From: an uncultured Acetatifactor sp. | GTDB taxonomy: Bacteria > Bacillota > Clostridia > Lachnospirales > Lachnospiraceae | Assembly: GCA_910584235.1 (NCBI GenBank) | Contig: CAJTZD010000002.1 | Location: 126,574 to 190,573, forward strand | Length of the DNA stretch: 64,000 nucleotides | Direction of reading: 5' to 3' | In this document: in pieces, positions 42,258-51,754 of the stretch | How positions within the stretch are numbered: position 1 is the first letter of the stretch | Layout: every line of letters starts with the position of its first letter | Position numbers and translations under genes: made by a program | Notes under the pieces: model-generated | What the model saw: the letters and a program-made list of their open reading frames with translations, nothing else | Told to the model about the DNA's origin: nothing | The model's database searches: none

Positions 42258-43154
42258 TCATTTGGCGCATACTTTCTGTACATTCAACAGCCCCCAGCCC
42301 TGCCGGTTCCAGGCGAGGCCCAGATCTGTGGCGGAATACTGCAGCCTCTGCTTACAGCTCTCGTTCGTCATCCGGGGATCGCTCTGGAATGCCAGCGCGG
42401 CGGCTCCGGCTACCATGGGCGTGGCCATGGAAGTGCCGCTCTTGGCCGTGTAGGGCCTGCCATATCCTTTCCGAAAGAACAGGTTACAGGAATAAATATC
42501 CGTTCCCGGCGCCACCAGATCCGGCTTGCGCACCGGGCTTCCCGGGATGCCTCGGCCGGAATACCGTTCACAGCTTCTGGGATTCCCCCGGGAAAAGCTG
42601 CCGTCATAGCAGCCCACTGTCACTACGCATTTGCCGCCCACCGCGGAAATGCTGCCCTCCTTTGGCCCCTTATTTCCGGCGGCACATACGACCAGGATGC
42701 CCCTGTACCACAGATCTTCTATCTTCTTCTGCAGAAGCCATTCTTTCTCCCATTCCCGGAGATTTCCGATCCCCACAGAGATATTTACGATTTTGATATC
42801 ATATTCCCGCTGCAGAGCCAGCACCCAGTCCAGCCCCTCCAGCATAGCCTGTGTGGTGCCGTCGCCGTTTTCGTCCAGTATCTTCCCAACCACCAGCCGC
42901 ACTCCCGGCGCAATTCCGCGCAGACGCCCCCCGGAAAGCGCGCCGTTTCCGCACAGGATGCCGCATACATGGGTGCCGTGTCCGCTGTCATCATAGATAT
43001 CCTTTCGATGTCCCACGAAGTCCCGAAAGCAAACCGCTCTGCCCTGCAGATCGGGATGGAAGCCCATTCCCGTGTCCAGGACAGCCACTGTCACCCCCCT
43101 GCCGTCTATTTCCCGGGGAAGTTCTCCCGCCACCATTTTCCTCGCTCGCTGCAT
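42258..43154 (-). CDS. Intracellular subtilisin-like serine protease (S8)
   Basis: 298 residues. Catalytic triad in family order: Asp in TVAVLDTGMG, His in SGHGTHVCG, Ser in SGTSMATPMVAG; oxyanion Asn in VCAAGNKGP. There is no signal peptide or N-terminal propeptide, which is consistent with an intracellular serine protease or one whose propeptide is very short. Calcium-site residues are not evaluated. Divergent from the ArsR regulator gene; the about 220 bases between them hold that gene's promoter. Confidence 0.92.
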   Translation of the reverse strand: MQRARKMVAGELPREIDGRGVTVAVLDTGMGFHPDLQGRAVCFRDFVGHRKDIYDDSGHGTHVCGILCGNGALSGGRLRGIAPGVRLVVGKILDENGDGTTQAMLEGLDWVLALQREYDIKIVNISVGIGNLREWEKEWLLQKKIEDLWYRGILVVCAAGNKGPKEGSISAVGGKCVVTVGCYDGSFSRGNPRSCERYSGRGIPGSPVRKPDLVAPGTDIYSCNLFFRKGYGRPYTAKSGTSMATPMVAGAAALAFQSDPRMTNESCKQRLQYSATDLGLAWNRQGWGLLNVQKVCAK

Positions 43155-43298
43155 AATTCAAAAAGTCCTGGCATATACTTTTATCTATTGTATGTCGGGG
43201 CCTTGGAATCTGTTCGCTTTCACACTTGTCTGCAAAATCCGCGCAGTCAGAACAGGCGCCCTTGCTTATTCGGCAAGACCATTCCGAAGAAAAAGGAT

Positions 43299-43327
43299 TT
43301 GCGCGAAAGGGAAAATTGTTGTAAAAT
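43299..43327 (+). promoter_or_regulatory. Promoter of ArsR-type gene
   Basis: TTGCGC (43299-43304), 17 bases, TAAAAT (43322-43327). No obvious SmtB-type 12-2-12 operator was found nearby. Confidence 0.5.
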
Positions 43328-43374
43328 AAGACTGACAAATTCAAATTTTCAGAGAACGAGAAAAGAGGATACGG

Positions 43375-43719
43375 ATGGAAGAGAACGGGTACCTCCATGT
43401 GGATGGAGAGATATTAAAAGAGATTGACGAAAAAATGCCGCCCGAGGAGGAACTGTCTGATCTGGCGGAATTCTTTAAGGTGTTCGGCGACAGCACGCGG
43501 CTGAAGATTCTGTATGTGCTGTTAAGCGCGGAGATGTGCGTGTACGACATTGCGGCAGTGCTGGGGATGTCCCAGTCGGCGATTTCTCACCAGCTGCGGG
43601 TGCTCAAGCAGATGGACCTGGTGAAAAATCGCCGGGAGGGCAAGACCATATTCTATTCCCTGGCCGATTCTCATATCGTAACCATTCTCAGTCAGGGGCT
43701 GGATCATATCGAGGAATGA
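43375..43719 (+). CDS. ArsR/SmtB-family metalloregulator
   Basis: 114 residues. Winged-helix repressor (FGDSTRLKILYVLLSAEMCV, then AVLGMSQSAISHQLRVLK) that releases DNA upon metal binding. The last helix reads DSHIVTILSQGLDHIEE: Asp, His at +2, His at +13, Glu at +16, the exact spacing of the alpha-5 zinc site of SmtB (D-H-H-E). The alpha-3 Cys pair of ArsR/CadC is reduced to one Cys (MCVYD). Zinc (or Co) sensing is therefore favoured. No metal transporter is adjacent, so the target is elsewhere or it is self-regulated. Confidence 0.88.
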   Translation: MEENGYLHVDGEILKEIDEKMPPEEELSDLAEFFKVFGDSTRLKILYVLLSAEMCVYDIAAVLGMSQSAISHQLRVLKQMDLVKNRREGKTIFYSLADSHIVTILSQGLDHIEE

Positions 43720-43729
43720 GCCGGGGGTG

Positions 43730-44755
43730 TTATTTTTCTGCAGCAGCATCTTTGGCCGCCTGGAACACATCATAGCCGCTGCTTCCTAAAGGCGAGTGGT
43801 AAATGGTGTAGTCATCCCTGAATTCCTGGAAATATACATACCGCGAGGTCATGTTGATATTGTGATAGACGCCGGCGGCAATGACCGTGGGATTGCTGCC
43901 GTCCGTGCCCATGCATTTTAAGGCAGCGTCTGTTCCGTTGGTCTGGTAGTATATATAGCCGCTGCCTACATTGAAGCATTCCACCCGGTCCTGGGTCAGC
44001 ACTTCGACTGCATTTTCGGAGCGGGAGTAGCGGCAAAGTCTGTAATTCTCCGCTACATCCATGTAGTAGAAATAATCTCCGTCCAGCACGGGATTCCATA
44101 GATTGCCCTGCCAGATTTCCCGGGGCGCGTCCGTTGAGGTGTCCAGGGCATGGAGGAAGTGGTTGCCCTGGGTGCCGTTGTAATAGATGATGCCGTTTTC
44201 CGCACAGGCAGGGTTGATCAGATAATCAGCCAGCTTTACCTCGTCGGAGTTGTCGATCTTCATCTTGGAAAAAGACAGATCGTCATTGGCGGCAGTGAGG
44301 AAGTACAGATAATTATTCACCAGCTGTGCGGTTACCACTACCTTGGTAGTCAGGGAAGAAGCATTGCTGCCGTTTAATCGGCAGCGCTGGAAAGTCCTCA
44401 GGCCCAGAGCCCCGGAGAAGCCGGATTCCTCATAGGAGATGCCTGTGTGGTAATAATATAAGTATTTGCCGCCGGCCAGGATATTGCGCACCTCCAGGGA
44501 ATTGAGTCTTTTGAACTCGGTCTCGTCCGGATTCATGGCAAACAGTCCGCCGCCGGGAAAGGAATTCAGGAAGTAGACAGTGCCGTCGTATTCGCAGAAG
44601 CGTCCGTCGTTGTTCAGGTTGCCGGCAGTATTGCCCACGGTACCCTCAGGGTTCATGACTACCCTCTGGGTAAGGTAGAGGATGGTTGCGATACCTGCCA
44701 CCAAAGCGGCGATGATAATGCCGAGTACGATTTTTACGGTTTTTTTCAATCTCAT
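43730..44755 (-). CDS. Membrane-anchored DUF5050-type beta-propeller protein
   Basis: 341 residues from the ATG at 44755 (GGAGGTATCCAC upstream); a longer start at 44788 would be without a ribosome site. One N-terminal membrane helix (KIVLGIIIAALVAGIATILYL) is followed by an extracellular region of repeated short beta motifs (GTVYFLNSFPGGGLFAMNPD, YLYYYHTG, IYYNGTQG, DYFYYMDVAENYRL, YIYYQTNGTDAALKCMGTDG), as in DUF5050 proteins. Function unknown; perhaps ligand binding at the cell surface. Convergent with the ArsR gene (11 bases apart). Confidence 0.8.
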   Translation of the reverse strand: MRLKKTVKIVLGIIIAALVAGIATILYLTQRVVMNPEGTVGNTAGNLNNDGRFCEYDGTVYFLNSFPGGGLFAMNPDETEFKRLNSLEVRNILAGGKYLYYYHTGISYEESGFSGALGLRTFQRCRLNGSNASSLTTKVVVTAQLVNNYLYFLTAANDDLSFSKMKIDNSDEVKLADYLINPACAENGIIYYNGTQGNHFLHALDTSTDAPREIWQGNLWNPVLDGDYFYYMDVAENYRLCRYSRSENAVEVLTQDRVECFNVGSGYIYYQTNGTDAALKCMGTDGSNPTVIAAGVYHNINMTSRYVYFQEFRDDYTIYHSPLGSSGYDVFQAAKDAAAEK

Positions 44756-44885
44756 GTGGATACCTCCATGCCTGCCCTGGGCGGGCATTTGTTTTATTCC
44801 TTATATTTTACACCCCTTTTTGCTTGCTATCAAGGATGTTTTGGTATAAGATAGAAAAAAGGTCAAAATAAAGGAGTCGTTTCGC

Positions 44886-46010
44886 ATGGATTTAACAGAG
44901 CTGAGAGAGCAGATTGACGGCATAGATGCCCGGATCGTGGAGCTGTTTGAGCGGCGCATGGATATCTGCGCGCAGGTGGCACAGTACAAAATCGGGGCTG
45001 GGAAAAATGTCCTTGACAAGAGCAGGGAGGCAGAGAAGCTGGCAAAGGTGCGTTCTCTTGCCAGCAGTGAATTTAACGGTTTCTGCATCGCGGAACTGTT
45101 CGAGCAGATCATGTCCATGAGCAGGAAGCTTCAGTACCGTCTGCTGATGGAGAGCGGGAGGCTGGAGAAGCTGTCTTTTATCGGGGTGGACGAATTGGAC
45201 ACGAAGAAAGCCCGGGTGGTGTTCCAGGGGGCGGAGGGGGCCTATTCCCAGGCGGCCATGACAGCGTACTTTGGGGACAGCATCGACAGCTTCCATGTGG
45301 ACAGCTTCCGGGAGGCCATGGATGCCATTGAAGAGGGCAGCGCGGATTTTGCGGTGCTTCCCATTGAGAATTCCACGGCGGGCATTGTCAGCGAGATTTA
45401 TGATCTGCTCCAGGAGTATGAGAATTACATAGTGGGGGAGCAGATCATTAAGATCGAGCATTGTCTGTTGGGCGTGCCGGGGGCTTCCCTGGAGGATATC
45501 CGGACAGTCTATTCCCATCCCCAGTCCCTGATGCAGAGCTCCAGATACCTGGCCCTGCGTGACTGGCGCCAGATCAGCATGCCAAACAACGCCTTTGCGG
45601 CGAAAAAAGTGGCGGACGAGCGGGATAAGTCCCAGGCTGCCATTGCAAGCGAGTATGCGGGGGCTGTCTACGGACTGGAGGTGCTGCAGCGCAAGGTGAA
45701 CCACTCAGGCACCAACTCCACCAGGTTTATCATTGTCAGCGGCCGCAAGATATTTAAAAAAGACGCGAAAAAGATCAGCATCTGCTTCGAGGTGCCTCAT
45801 GAGAGCGGCTCTCTGTACCATATGCTGTCCCATTTTATCTATAATCGCCTGAACATGACCAAGATTGAGAGCAGGCCCATAGAGGACAGGAACTGGGAGT
45901 ACCGTTTTTTCATTGATTTTGAGGGGAATCTGGCGGACAGCGCCGTGAAGAACGCCCTGCGGGGGCTTCGGGATGAGGCCAGGAATATGAAAGTCCTGGG
46001 GAATTATTAG
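44886..46010 (+). CDS. pheA: Chorismate mutase / prephenate dehydratase (P-protein)
   Basis: Bifunctional phenylalanine-pathway enzyme, 374 residues. Chorismate mutase domain (1-90: LTELREQIDGIDARIVELFE ... SREAEKLAKVR). Prephenate dehydratase (about 105-285: VVFQGAEGAYSQAAMTAYFG, PIENSTAGIV, the STRF substrate motif in GTNSTRFIIV). ACT regulatory domain (about 290-374: HESGSLYHML in place of GALxxxL, and the ESRP motif in MTKIESRPIEDRNWEY). Feedback inhibition by Phe is expected. TATAAG about 35 bases upstream may be the -10. Encodes the partner branch of tyrA at 15.2 kb but not adjacent to it. Confidence 0.95.
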   Translation: MDLTELREQIDGIDARIVELFERRMDICAQVAQYKIGAGKNVLDKSREAEKLAKVRSLASSEFNGFCIAELFEQIMSMSRKLQYRLLMESGRLEKLSFIGVDELDTKKARVVFQGAEGAYSQAAMTAYFGDSIDSFHVDSFREAMDAIEEGSADFAVLPIENSTAGIVSEIYDLLQEYENYIVGEQIIKIEHCLLGVPGASLEDIRTVYSHPQSLMQSSRYLALRDWRQISMPNNAFAAKKVADERDKSQAAIASEYAGAVYGLEVLQRKVNHSGTNSTRFIIVSGRKIFKKDAKKISICFEVPHESGSLYHMLSHFIYNRLNMTKIESRPIEDRNWEYRFFIDFEGNLADSAVKNALRGLRDEARNMKVLGNY

Positions 46011-46040
46011 TGCGCTTGAAAGTGTGGGTCGAGAGGACAA

Positions 46041-47414
46041 ATGAGAGAGAAAGAACTGATCGTATACAGAACATTTCAGGAGGGGGATCTGCTGACGGAC
46101 ATGGCATGGCTGATGTCCCATTATGAGGAGGCCGGTCCGGGAGAGATATCTGCAGAGGGCAGAGCTTGTACTACAGAAGCTGTGAAAGCGCTTTTTTACG
46201 ACTGTATACACAGGCTCATTGAGCTGGCGGGGACCTATGGGTTCCACGGCAATCTGTGGCACTGCTATCTGGCCAACCTTTTGGTGAACAATGAGAACAG
46301 CTACAGCCGGGGATGCGAGATTCGGGGCGGCATAGCGGGAACCATCAACCAGGCGGTGCTGCATGATATTGTGATATTCAAGGAGTTCTATGACTACGAT
46401 TTCGAACCTATGTGCCAGAAGCTTCATGTGCCGGAATTCGCCATGATACAGCACTATGAGAGCAGCAGCCTGGAGAGCAAAGTCTACAATACCAGAATCT
46501 GTGCCCGCATCTGTGAGCTGGCGGCGGACTTCTGCAGGGATAATACGCCGGAGGAGATGAAAGCTACCCTTACCCATTTTTATAAGGAATACGGCGTGGG
46601 GAAATTCGGCCTCCATAAATCTTTCCGCATTGTGCAGGAAGAAAGGAGCGGGCAGGACAATTCCGGGGCGGGAACCGGCGCAAGGATTGAGCCGATCCTC
46701 AATATCGCCCATGTAAAGCTGGACGACCTGGTGGGATACGAGCTGCAGAAGAAGAAACTGCGGGATAACACAGAGGCTTTTGTCTCTGGAAGAAAGGCCA
46801 ATAACTGTCTGCTGTTCGGCGATGCGGGCACGGGAAAATCCTCCTGTATCAAGGCTATCGCTAACGAGTATTATGACAGGGGACTTCGCGTCATAGAGGT
46901 GTACAAGCATCAGTTCCAGGACCTGAACCAGGTCATCGGTCAGATCAAGAGCCGCAATTACAGATTCATTATTTTTATGGACGATTTAAGCTTCGAGGAT
47001 TTTGAGATCGAATATAAATATTTAAAGGCGGTTATTGAGGGAGGGCTGGAGAAGAAGCCGGAGAACGTGCTGATCTACGCCACATCCAACCGCCGCCACC
47101 TCATCCGGGAGAACTACGGGGACAAGACAGAGGACGGACATCTGCCGGACATTCGCCAGGATATGCATACCAGCGATACCGTGCAGGAGAAGCTGTCCTT
47201 AGTGTACCGCTTTGGCGTCACCATCTATTTCGGCGCTCCCGACAAGAAGCAGTTCCGGGAAATCGTGCGGGCGCTGGGGAAGAGATACGGTCTGGAGGTT
47301 CCGGAAGAGGAGCTTTTGGCGGAGGCAAACAAATGGGAACTGTCTCACGGAGGGCTCTCCGGCAGGACAGCCCAGCAGTTCATAGATTATATTGCAGGAG
47401 CGGTATACAAATAA
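46041..47414 (+). CDS. DUF815-type AAA+ ATPase
   Basis: 457 residues. The C-terminal half is an AAA+ domain: Walker A LLFGDAGTGKSSCIKA, Walker B YRFIIFMDDLSFEDFE, sensor-type YATSNRRHLIREN, and a lid with GGLSGRTAQQFIDY; DUF815 proteins share exactly these motifs. The N-terminal half (1-230) is helical and not assigned. Role unknown; the gene is immediately before ppx and ppk, and its TAA is followed 15 bases later by the next TTG start, so it may be part of the polyphosphate operon. Confidence 0.87.
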   Translation: MREKELIVYRTFQEGDLLTDMAWLMSHYEEAGPGEISAEGRACTTEAVKALFYDCIHRLIELAGTYGFHGNLWHCYLANLLVNNENSYSRGCEIRGGIAGTINQAVLHDIVIFKEFYDYDFEPMCQKLHVPEFAMIQHYESSSLESKVYNTRICARICELAADFCRDNTPEEMKATLTHFYKEYGVGKFGLHKSFRIVQEERSGQDNSGAGTGARIEPILNIAHVKLDDLVGYELQKKKLRDNTEAFVSGRKANNCLLFGDAGTGKSSCIKAIANEYYDRGLRVIEVYKHQFQDLNQVIGQIKSRNYRFIIFMDDLSFEDFEIEYKYLKAVIEGGLEKKPENVLIYATSNRRHLIRENYGDKTEDGHLPDIRQDMHTSDTVQEKLSLVYRFGVTIYFGAPDKKQFREIVRALGKRYGLEVPEEELLAEANKWELSHGGLSGRTAQQFIDYIAGAVYK

Positions 47415-47430
47415 AGGGGGTGACTTAAGA

Positions 47431-48969
47431 TTGAGTATCAGGACTTTTGCCGCCATTGATGTAGGCAGCTATGAGCTCACGATCAAAATTTTCGAATTTT
47501 CCGGCAAAGACAGTATGCGGGAGATCGACAGGGTCAGCAAGCGTCTGGATCTGGGGTCTGACACTTATGCCTCAGGCAAGATCAGCAATGAGAAAATGGA
47601 CGAGCTGTGCAGGACGCTGAACGATTTCTCGGATATCATGAAAGCCTATAAGGTGGACCACTATAAAGCCTACGGCACCAGCGCCATCCGGGAGATGGAG
47701 AATACCATCATTGTGCAGGACCAGATTGCCCAGCGCACAGGAATCAAGGTAGAGATTCTGAGCAATTCTGAGCAGCGTTTTATGGACTACAAGTCCGTCG
47801 CATCCAAGGGAGAGAGCTTCCGCAAGATCATTGAGGAGAGGACGGCGATCCTGGACATCGGAGGAGGCAGCATCCAGTTGTCTTTGTTTGACAATGACAC
47901 GCTGGTGTCAACCCAGAATGTACGGCTGGGAGTGCTGCGGATTCAGGACTATCTGAACCGTTTCTCGGTAAAGAGTACCCAGATGGAGGATGTCATCTAC
48001 GAGATGGCCATGGCGAGGCTGGATACCTATGAAAAGCTGTATCTGAAAGACAGGGAGATACAGAACCTGATCATTGTGGATGACTATCTCTCGCCCTGGG
48101 CCGTGAAAAAAAGCGGCGGGGACAGCGCAAAGGCCATGCTGAACGCAAAGGATTTCGACACGATCTTTGAGGTGCTGCGCAGCCAGAACCAGGTGGAGAT
48201 CGCGTCGGCCATGGATATTCCCCAGGAGAGAGTGCCGTTAGTGTTCATCAGCGCCGTGCTGATCAAATGCATTGCGGAGCTGATGGGGGTGAAGCTGATC
48301 TGGGCGCCGGGGGTGACGCTTTGCGACGGCATAGCCTACGAGTATGCGGAAAAGATCAAGATGTTCCGGGGAGAGCATGATTTTGAGGAAGACATCATTG
48401 CCTGCGCTTTCAATATCAGCAAGCGCTATATGGTGAGCAGGAAGCGCTCCGAGACTCTGGACCATATCACTACCACGATCTTTGACAGTATCAGGCGTGT
48501 GCACGGACTGGGCAGAAGAGAACGGCTTTATCTGCGGCTTGCCGCCATTCTCCATGACTGCGGAAAGTACATAAGCCTGGTGAGTACGGGAGAGACCTCC
48601 TATCAGATCATCATGGCTACGGAGATTATCGGCCTGTCCCACCAGGAGCGGGAGATTGTGGCAAACGTGGTGCGGTTTAATCACAGCAGATTCGTTTATG
48701 ACGTGCAGCGCATCGGAAGCCTGGAACGGGAAGCTTTCCTGATAGTGGCAAAGCTGACCGCGATCCTGCGCCTGGCCAGCTGTCTGGACAGAAGCCATAA
48801 GCAGAAGCTGAAAGGTTTGAAAGCAGCTCTTAAGGACGGAAAACTGATTCTGACCGTGGATACCCAGGAGGACATCATTCTGGAGAAAGGCTTCGTGGAG
48901 GTGAACGCGGAATTCTTTCAGGAAGTGTTCAGCGTGGAGCCGATGCTGAAGCAGAGAAAAATATTTTGA
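47431..48969 (+). CDS. Ppx/GppA-family phosphatase with HD domain
   Basis: 512 residues from TTG at 47431, placed 8 bases after AAAGGGGGTGA. N-terminal ASKHA fold of exopolyphosphatase/pppGpp phosphatase: TFAAIDVGSYELTI, YGTSAIREMEN, and the phosphate loop ILDIGGGSIQLSLF. C-terminal HD-type domain (about 330-512) with RLAAILHDCGKYI and NVVRFNHS. It should hydrolyse polyphosphate or pppGpp. Adjacent to ppk1 (15 bases), indicating joint control of polyphosphate. Confidence 0.9.
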   Translation: MSIRTFAAIDVGSYELTIKIFEFSGKDSMREIDRVSKRLDLGSDTYASGKISNEKMDELCRTLNDFSDIMKAYKVDHYKAYGTSAIREMENTIIVQDQIAQRTGIKVEILSNSEQRFMDYKSVASKGESFRKIIEERTAILDIGGGSIQLSLFDNDTLVSTQNVRLGVLRIQDYLNRFSVKSTQMEDVIYEMAMARLDTYEKLYLKDREIQNLIIVDDYLSPWAVKKSGGDSAKAMLNAKDFDTIFEVLRSQNQVEIASAMDIPQERVPLVFISAVLIKCIAELMGVKLIWAPGVTLCDGIAYEYAEKIKMFRGEHDFEEDIIACAFNISKRYMVSRKRSETLDHITTTIFDSIRRVHGLGRRERLYLRLAAILHDCGKYISLVSTGETSYQIIMATEIIGLSHQEREIVANVVRFNHSRFVYDVQRIGSLEREAFLIVAKLTAILRLASCLDRSHKQKLKGLKAALKDGKLILTVDTQEDIILEKGFVEVNAEFFQEVFSVEPMLKQRKIF

Positions 48970-48984
48970 AACTAGGGGAAGACT

Positions 48985-51117
48985 ATGGGAGAAATTGATT
49001 TTTATAATCCGGAATATTATACAAACAGGGAATTGAGCTGGATTCTGTTCGATCACAGAGTGTTGAACGAGGCCAGGGACAAATCCATTCTTTTATTTGA
49101 GCGCCTGAAATTTTTAAGCATTACCGCCTCCAATCTGGACGAGTTTTTCATGATCCGCGTGGCCTCTCTGTGGGATATGGTCCATGCCAGGTATCAGAAG
49201 CCCGACATAGCGGGGCTGACACCCAAGGAGCAGCTGGACCGCCTGAGTGTGGCCATCCATGAGCTGGTGGATCTGCAGTATTCCACCTATAACCGCTCTC
49301 TGGTGCCGAAGCTAAAGGCGAACGGCCTTGTGATCGTGGGCAGACACGAGGAGCTCACCAAGAAAGAAAGAGTTTTCGTGGACAAATACTTTGAGGAGAA
49401 TGTGTATCCGGTGCTGACCCCTATGGCAGTGGATTCCTCCAGGCCTTTTCCGCTGATCAGGAACAAGACCCTGAACATCGCGGCCCTGGTGCGCAAGAAA
49501 GAGATCGGCGAGGAGCTGGAATTTGCCACGGTACAGGTCCCCGGCGTCCTTTCCCGCGTGGTGGAACTGCCGGCTGAGGGGAAAGCGCGCAAGATTATCT
49601 TCCTGGAGGAGATCATTGAGCGCAACATGCATAAGCTGTTCCTGAATTATGATATAGTGTGCGCATATCCGTTTAGAATCATGCGCAATGCCGATCTTAC
49701 TATCGAGGAGGACGAGGCGGCCGATCTGCTGAAAGAAATCGAAAAGCAGCTGAAAAAAAGACAGTGGGGGGAGGCTATCCGGCTGGAGGTGGCGGCCCGC
49801 TGCGACAAGAGGCTGCTGCGGATCCTGGAGGAGGAGCTCCGTATCGAGGAGGAGAATCTCTACGTGATTGACGGACCGCTGGATTTGACCGTGCTGATGA
49901 AGATATACGGATTGGAGGGCTTTGATCCTTTAAAGAGTCCGAAATATACGCCCCAGCCCGTGCCTCAGCTGCCGGCCGGCTGTAATCTCTTCGATGAGAT
50001 ACGAAAAGGAGATGTCCTGCTGCATCATCCGTACCAGACCTTTGAACCTGTGGTGGACTTCATCCGCCAGGCCGCAAAGGACCCGGAGGTGCTGGCCATC
50101 AAGCAGACCCTGTACCGGGTCAGCGGCAATTCGCCTATTATCGCGGCGTTAGCGCTGGCCGCGGAGAACGGCAAGCAGGTGTCCGTGCTGGTGGAGCTGA
50201 AAGCCAGGTTCGATGAGGAGAACAATATCGTCTGGGCCAGAATGCTGGAGAAAGCAGGGTGCCACGTTATATACGGTCTGGTGGGTCTGAAGACCCACAG
50301 CAAGATCACGCTGGTGGTGCGCAGGGAAGAGGACGGCATAAGGCGTTATGTCCATCTGGGCACGGGCAATTACAATGACGCCACGGCAAAGCTTTACACG
50401 GACATCGGCCTGTTCACCTGCTCCGAATCCATCGGGGAGGACGCTACGGCTGTATTTAATATGCTTTCCGGCTATTCGGAGCCTTTGGTATGGAATAAGC
50501 TGTCCTTAGCGCCGCTTTGGCTGAAGAATCGCTTCCTGTACCTGATCGACAGGGAGAGGAAGTTCGCTTTGGAGGGAAGAAGCGCCCGGATCATTGCCAA
50601 GATGAATTCTCTCTGCGATCAGGACGTGATAGCGGCCCTTTACAGGGCGGCTTCCGCAGGGGTGAAGATTGATCTGATTGTGCGGGGCATCTGCTGTCTG
50701 AGGACCGGCATCAAGGGTGTCAGTGAGAATATTACGGTGCGTTCTATTGTAGGTAATTTTCTGGAGCATGGCAGAATATTCTATTTTGAGAACGACCAGA
50801 ATTATGAAATCTACTGCGGCAGCGCGGACTGGATGCCCAGAAACCTGGAACGCCGGGTGGAGATTTTATTCCCGGTGGACCGGCCGGAGCTTAAGGAAAA
50901 GCTGCTCCACATTTTACAGTGCCAGATGCGTGACAATGTAAAGGCCTCTGTGCTGAAGCCGGACGGCACTTATACAAGGGCCAGCAGGAGAGGGAAGCAG
51001 GCCTGCTGCTCTCAGGAGGCATTCTGCGAAGAGGCCGTGGCGGAGGCGAAAAGGATATTAAGAGAGGAAGAGCAAATGACAAGAACATTCATCCCGGAGA
51101 CCAGCCATGAAAAATAA
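48985..51117 (+). CDS. ppk: Polyphosphate kinase 1
   Basis: Polymerises inorganic polyphosphate from ATP; membrane-associated. 710 residues, the normal length. Motifs: NRELSWILFDHRVLNEARD at the N-terminus, HPYQTFEPVVDFIRQAAKDP, LAIKQTLYRVSGNSPII, GLKTHSKITLVVR (autophosphorylated His), VHLGTGNYND, and the second catalytic half RGICCLRTGIKG. It overlaps the downstream maf gene by 11 bases. The last about 20 residues are basic. Confidence 0.97.
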   Translation: MGEIDFYNPEYYTNRELSWILFDHRVLNEARDKSILLFERLKFLSITASNLDEFFMIRVASLWDMVHARYQKPDIAGLTPKEQLDRLSVAIHELVDLQYSTYNRSLVPKLKANGLVIVGRHEELTKKERVFVDKYFEENVYPVLTPMAVDSSRPFPLIRNKTLNIAALVRKKEIGEELEFATVQVPGVLSRVVELPAEGKARKIIFLEEIIERNMHKLFLNYDIVCAYPFRIMRNADLTIEEDEAADLLKEIEKQLKKRQWGEAIRLEVAARCDKRLLRILEEELRIEEENLYVIDGPLDLTVLMKIYGLEGFDPLKSPKYTPQPVPQLPAGCNLFDEIRKGDVLLHHPYQTFEPVVDFIRQAAKDPEVLAIKQTLYRVSGNSPIIAALALAAENGKQVSVLVELKARFDEENNIVWARMLEKAGCHVIYGLVGLKTHSKITLVVRREEDGIRRYVHLGTGNYNDATAKLYTDIGLFTCSESIGEDATAVFNMLSGYSEPLVWNKLSLAPLWLKNRFLYLIDRERKFALEGRSARIIAKMNSLCDQDVIAALYRAASAGVKIDLIVRGICCLRTGIKGVSENITVRSIVGNFLEHGRIFYFENDQNYEIYCGSADWMPRNLERRVEILFPVDRPELKEKLLHILQCQMRDNVKASVLKPDGTYTRASRRGKQACCSQEAFCEEAVAEAKRILREEEQMTRTFIPETSHEK

Positions 51118-51754
51118 GATCAGGATCATACTGGCCTCGGCCTCGCCCCGCAGGAGGGAGCTGCTGACGCAGATAGGGATAGCGTTTGAGGTGGTGGTCA
51201 GCGATACGGAGGAAAACGTAAGTTTCACACAGCCGGCCCGGGTGGTGGAGGAATTGTCCGCCCGGAAAGCCGGGGCAGTGCTTGAGGCTCTTGGAGAGAC
51301 AGAAGAAGACGTGCTGGTCATTGGCGCGGATACCATGGTGGCTCTGGAGGGGGAGATACTGGGAAAACCTCGGAGCTTAAGCGATGCCGGGGAGATGCTG
51401 GGGCGTCTTTCCGGGAAGACCCATGGGGTGTATACCGGGGTGACGGTGCTTTACCGCCCTGGGAACGTTCTAAAGGGTGACGACCATACAGAGCACGCAG
51501 CAGCTTCAGGAACCGTGCAGCGCCTCATACAGCGCAAAACTTTCCACGAGAGGACGGATGTGACTTTCTATCCTCTGACAGCGGAGGAAATTGCTTTCTA
51601 CCTGGCCTCGGGGGACTGCATGGATAAGGCCGGAGCCTATGGCATACAGGGGATTTTTGCCAGGTACGTGGAAAGAATAGAGGGAGATTACAATAACGTA
51701 GTAGGCCTGCCCGCGGGCAGGCTCTATCAGGAAGCAAAGGAATGGCTCACATGA
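51107..51754 (+). CDS. maf: Maf-family nucleotide pyrophosphatase
   Basis: Hydrolyses non-canonical or modified nucleoside triphosphates (dTTP/UTP or m7GTP type). 215 residues: N-terminal LASASPRRRELLTQIGI signature, the acidic VIGADTMVALEGEILGKP, and GAYGIQGIFARYVERIEGDY NNVVGLP. An insert of about 20 residues (NVLKGDDHTEHAAASGTVQR) in the middle is longer than in most Maf proteins. Start overlaps ppk by 11 bases; the stop overlaps the next gene's ATG (ATGA). Confidence 0.93.
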   Translation: MKNKIRIILASASPRRRELLTQIGIAFEVVVSDTEENVSFTQPARVVEELSARKAGAVLEALGETEEDVLVIGADTMVALEGEILGKPRSLSDAGEMLGRLSGKTHGVYTGVTVLYRPGNVLKGDDHTEHAAASGTVQRLIQRKTFHERTDVTFYPLTAEEIAFYLASGDCMDKAGAYGIQGIFARYVERIEGDYNNVVGLPAGRLYQEAKEWLT

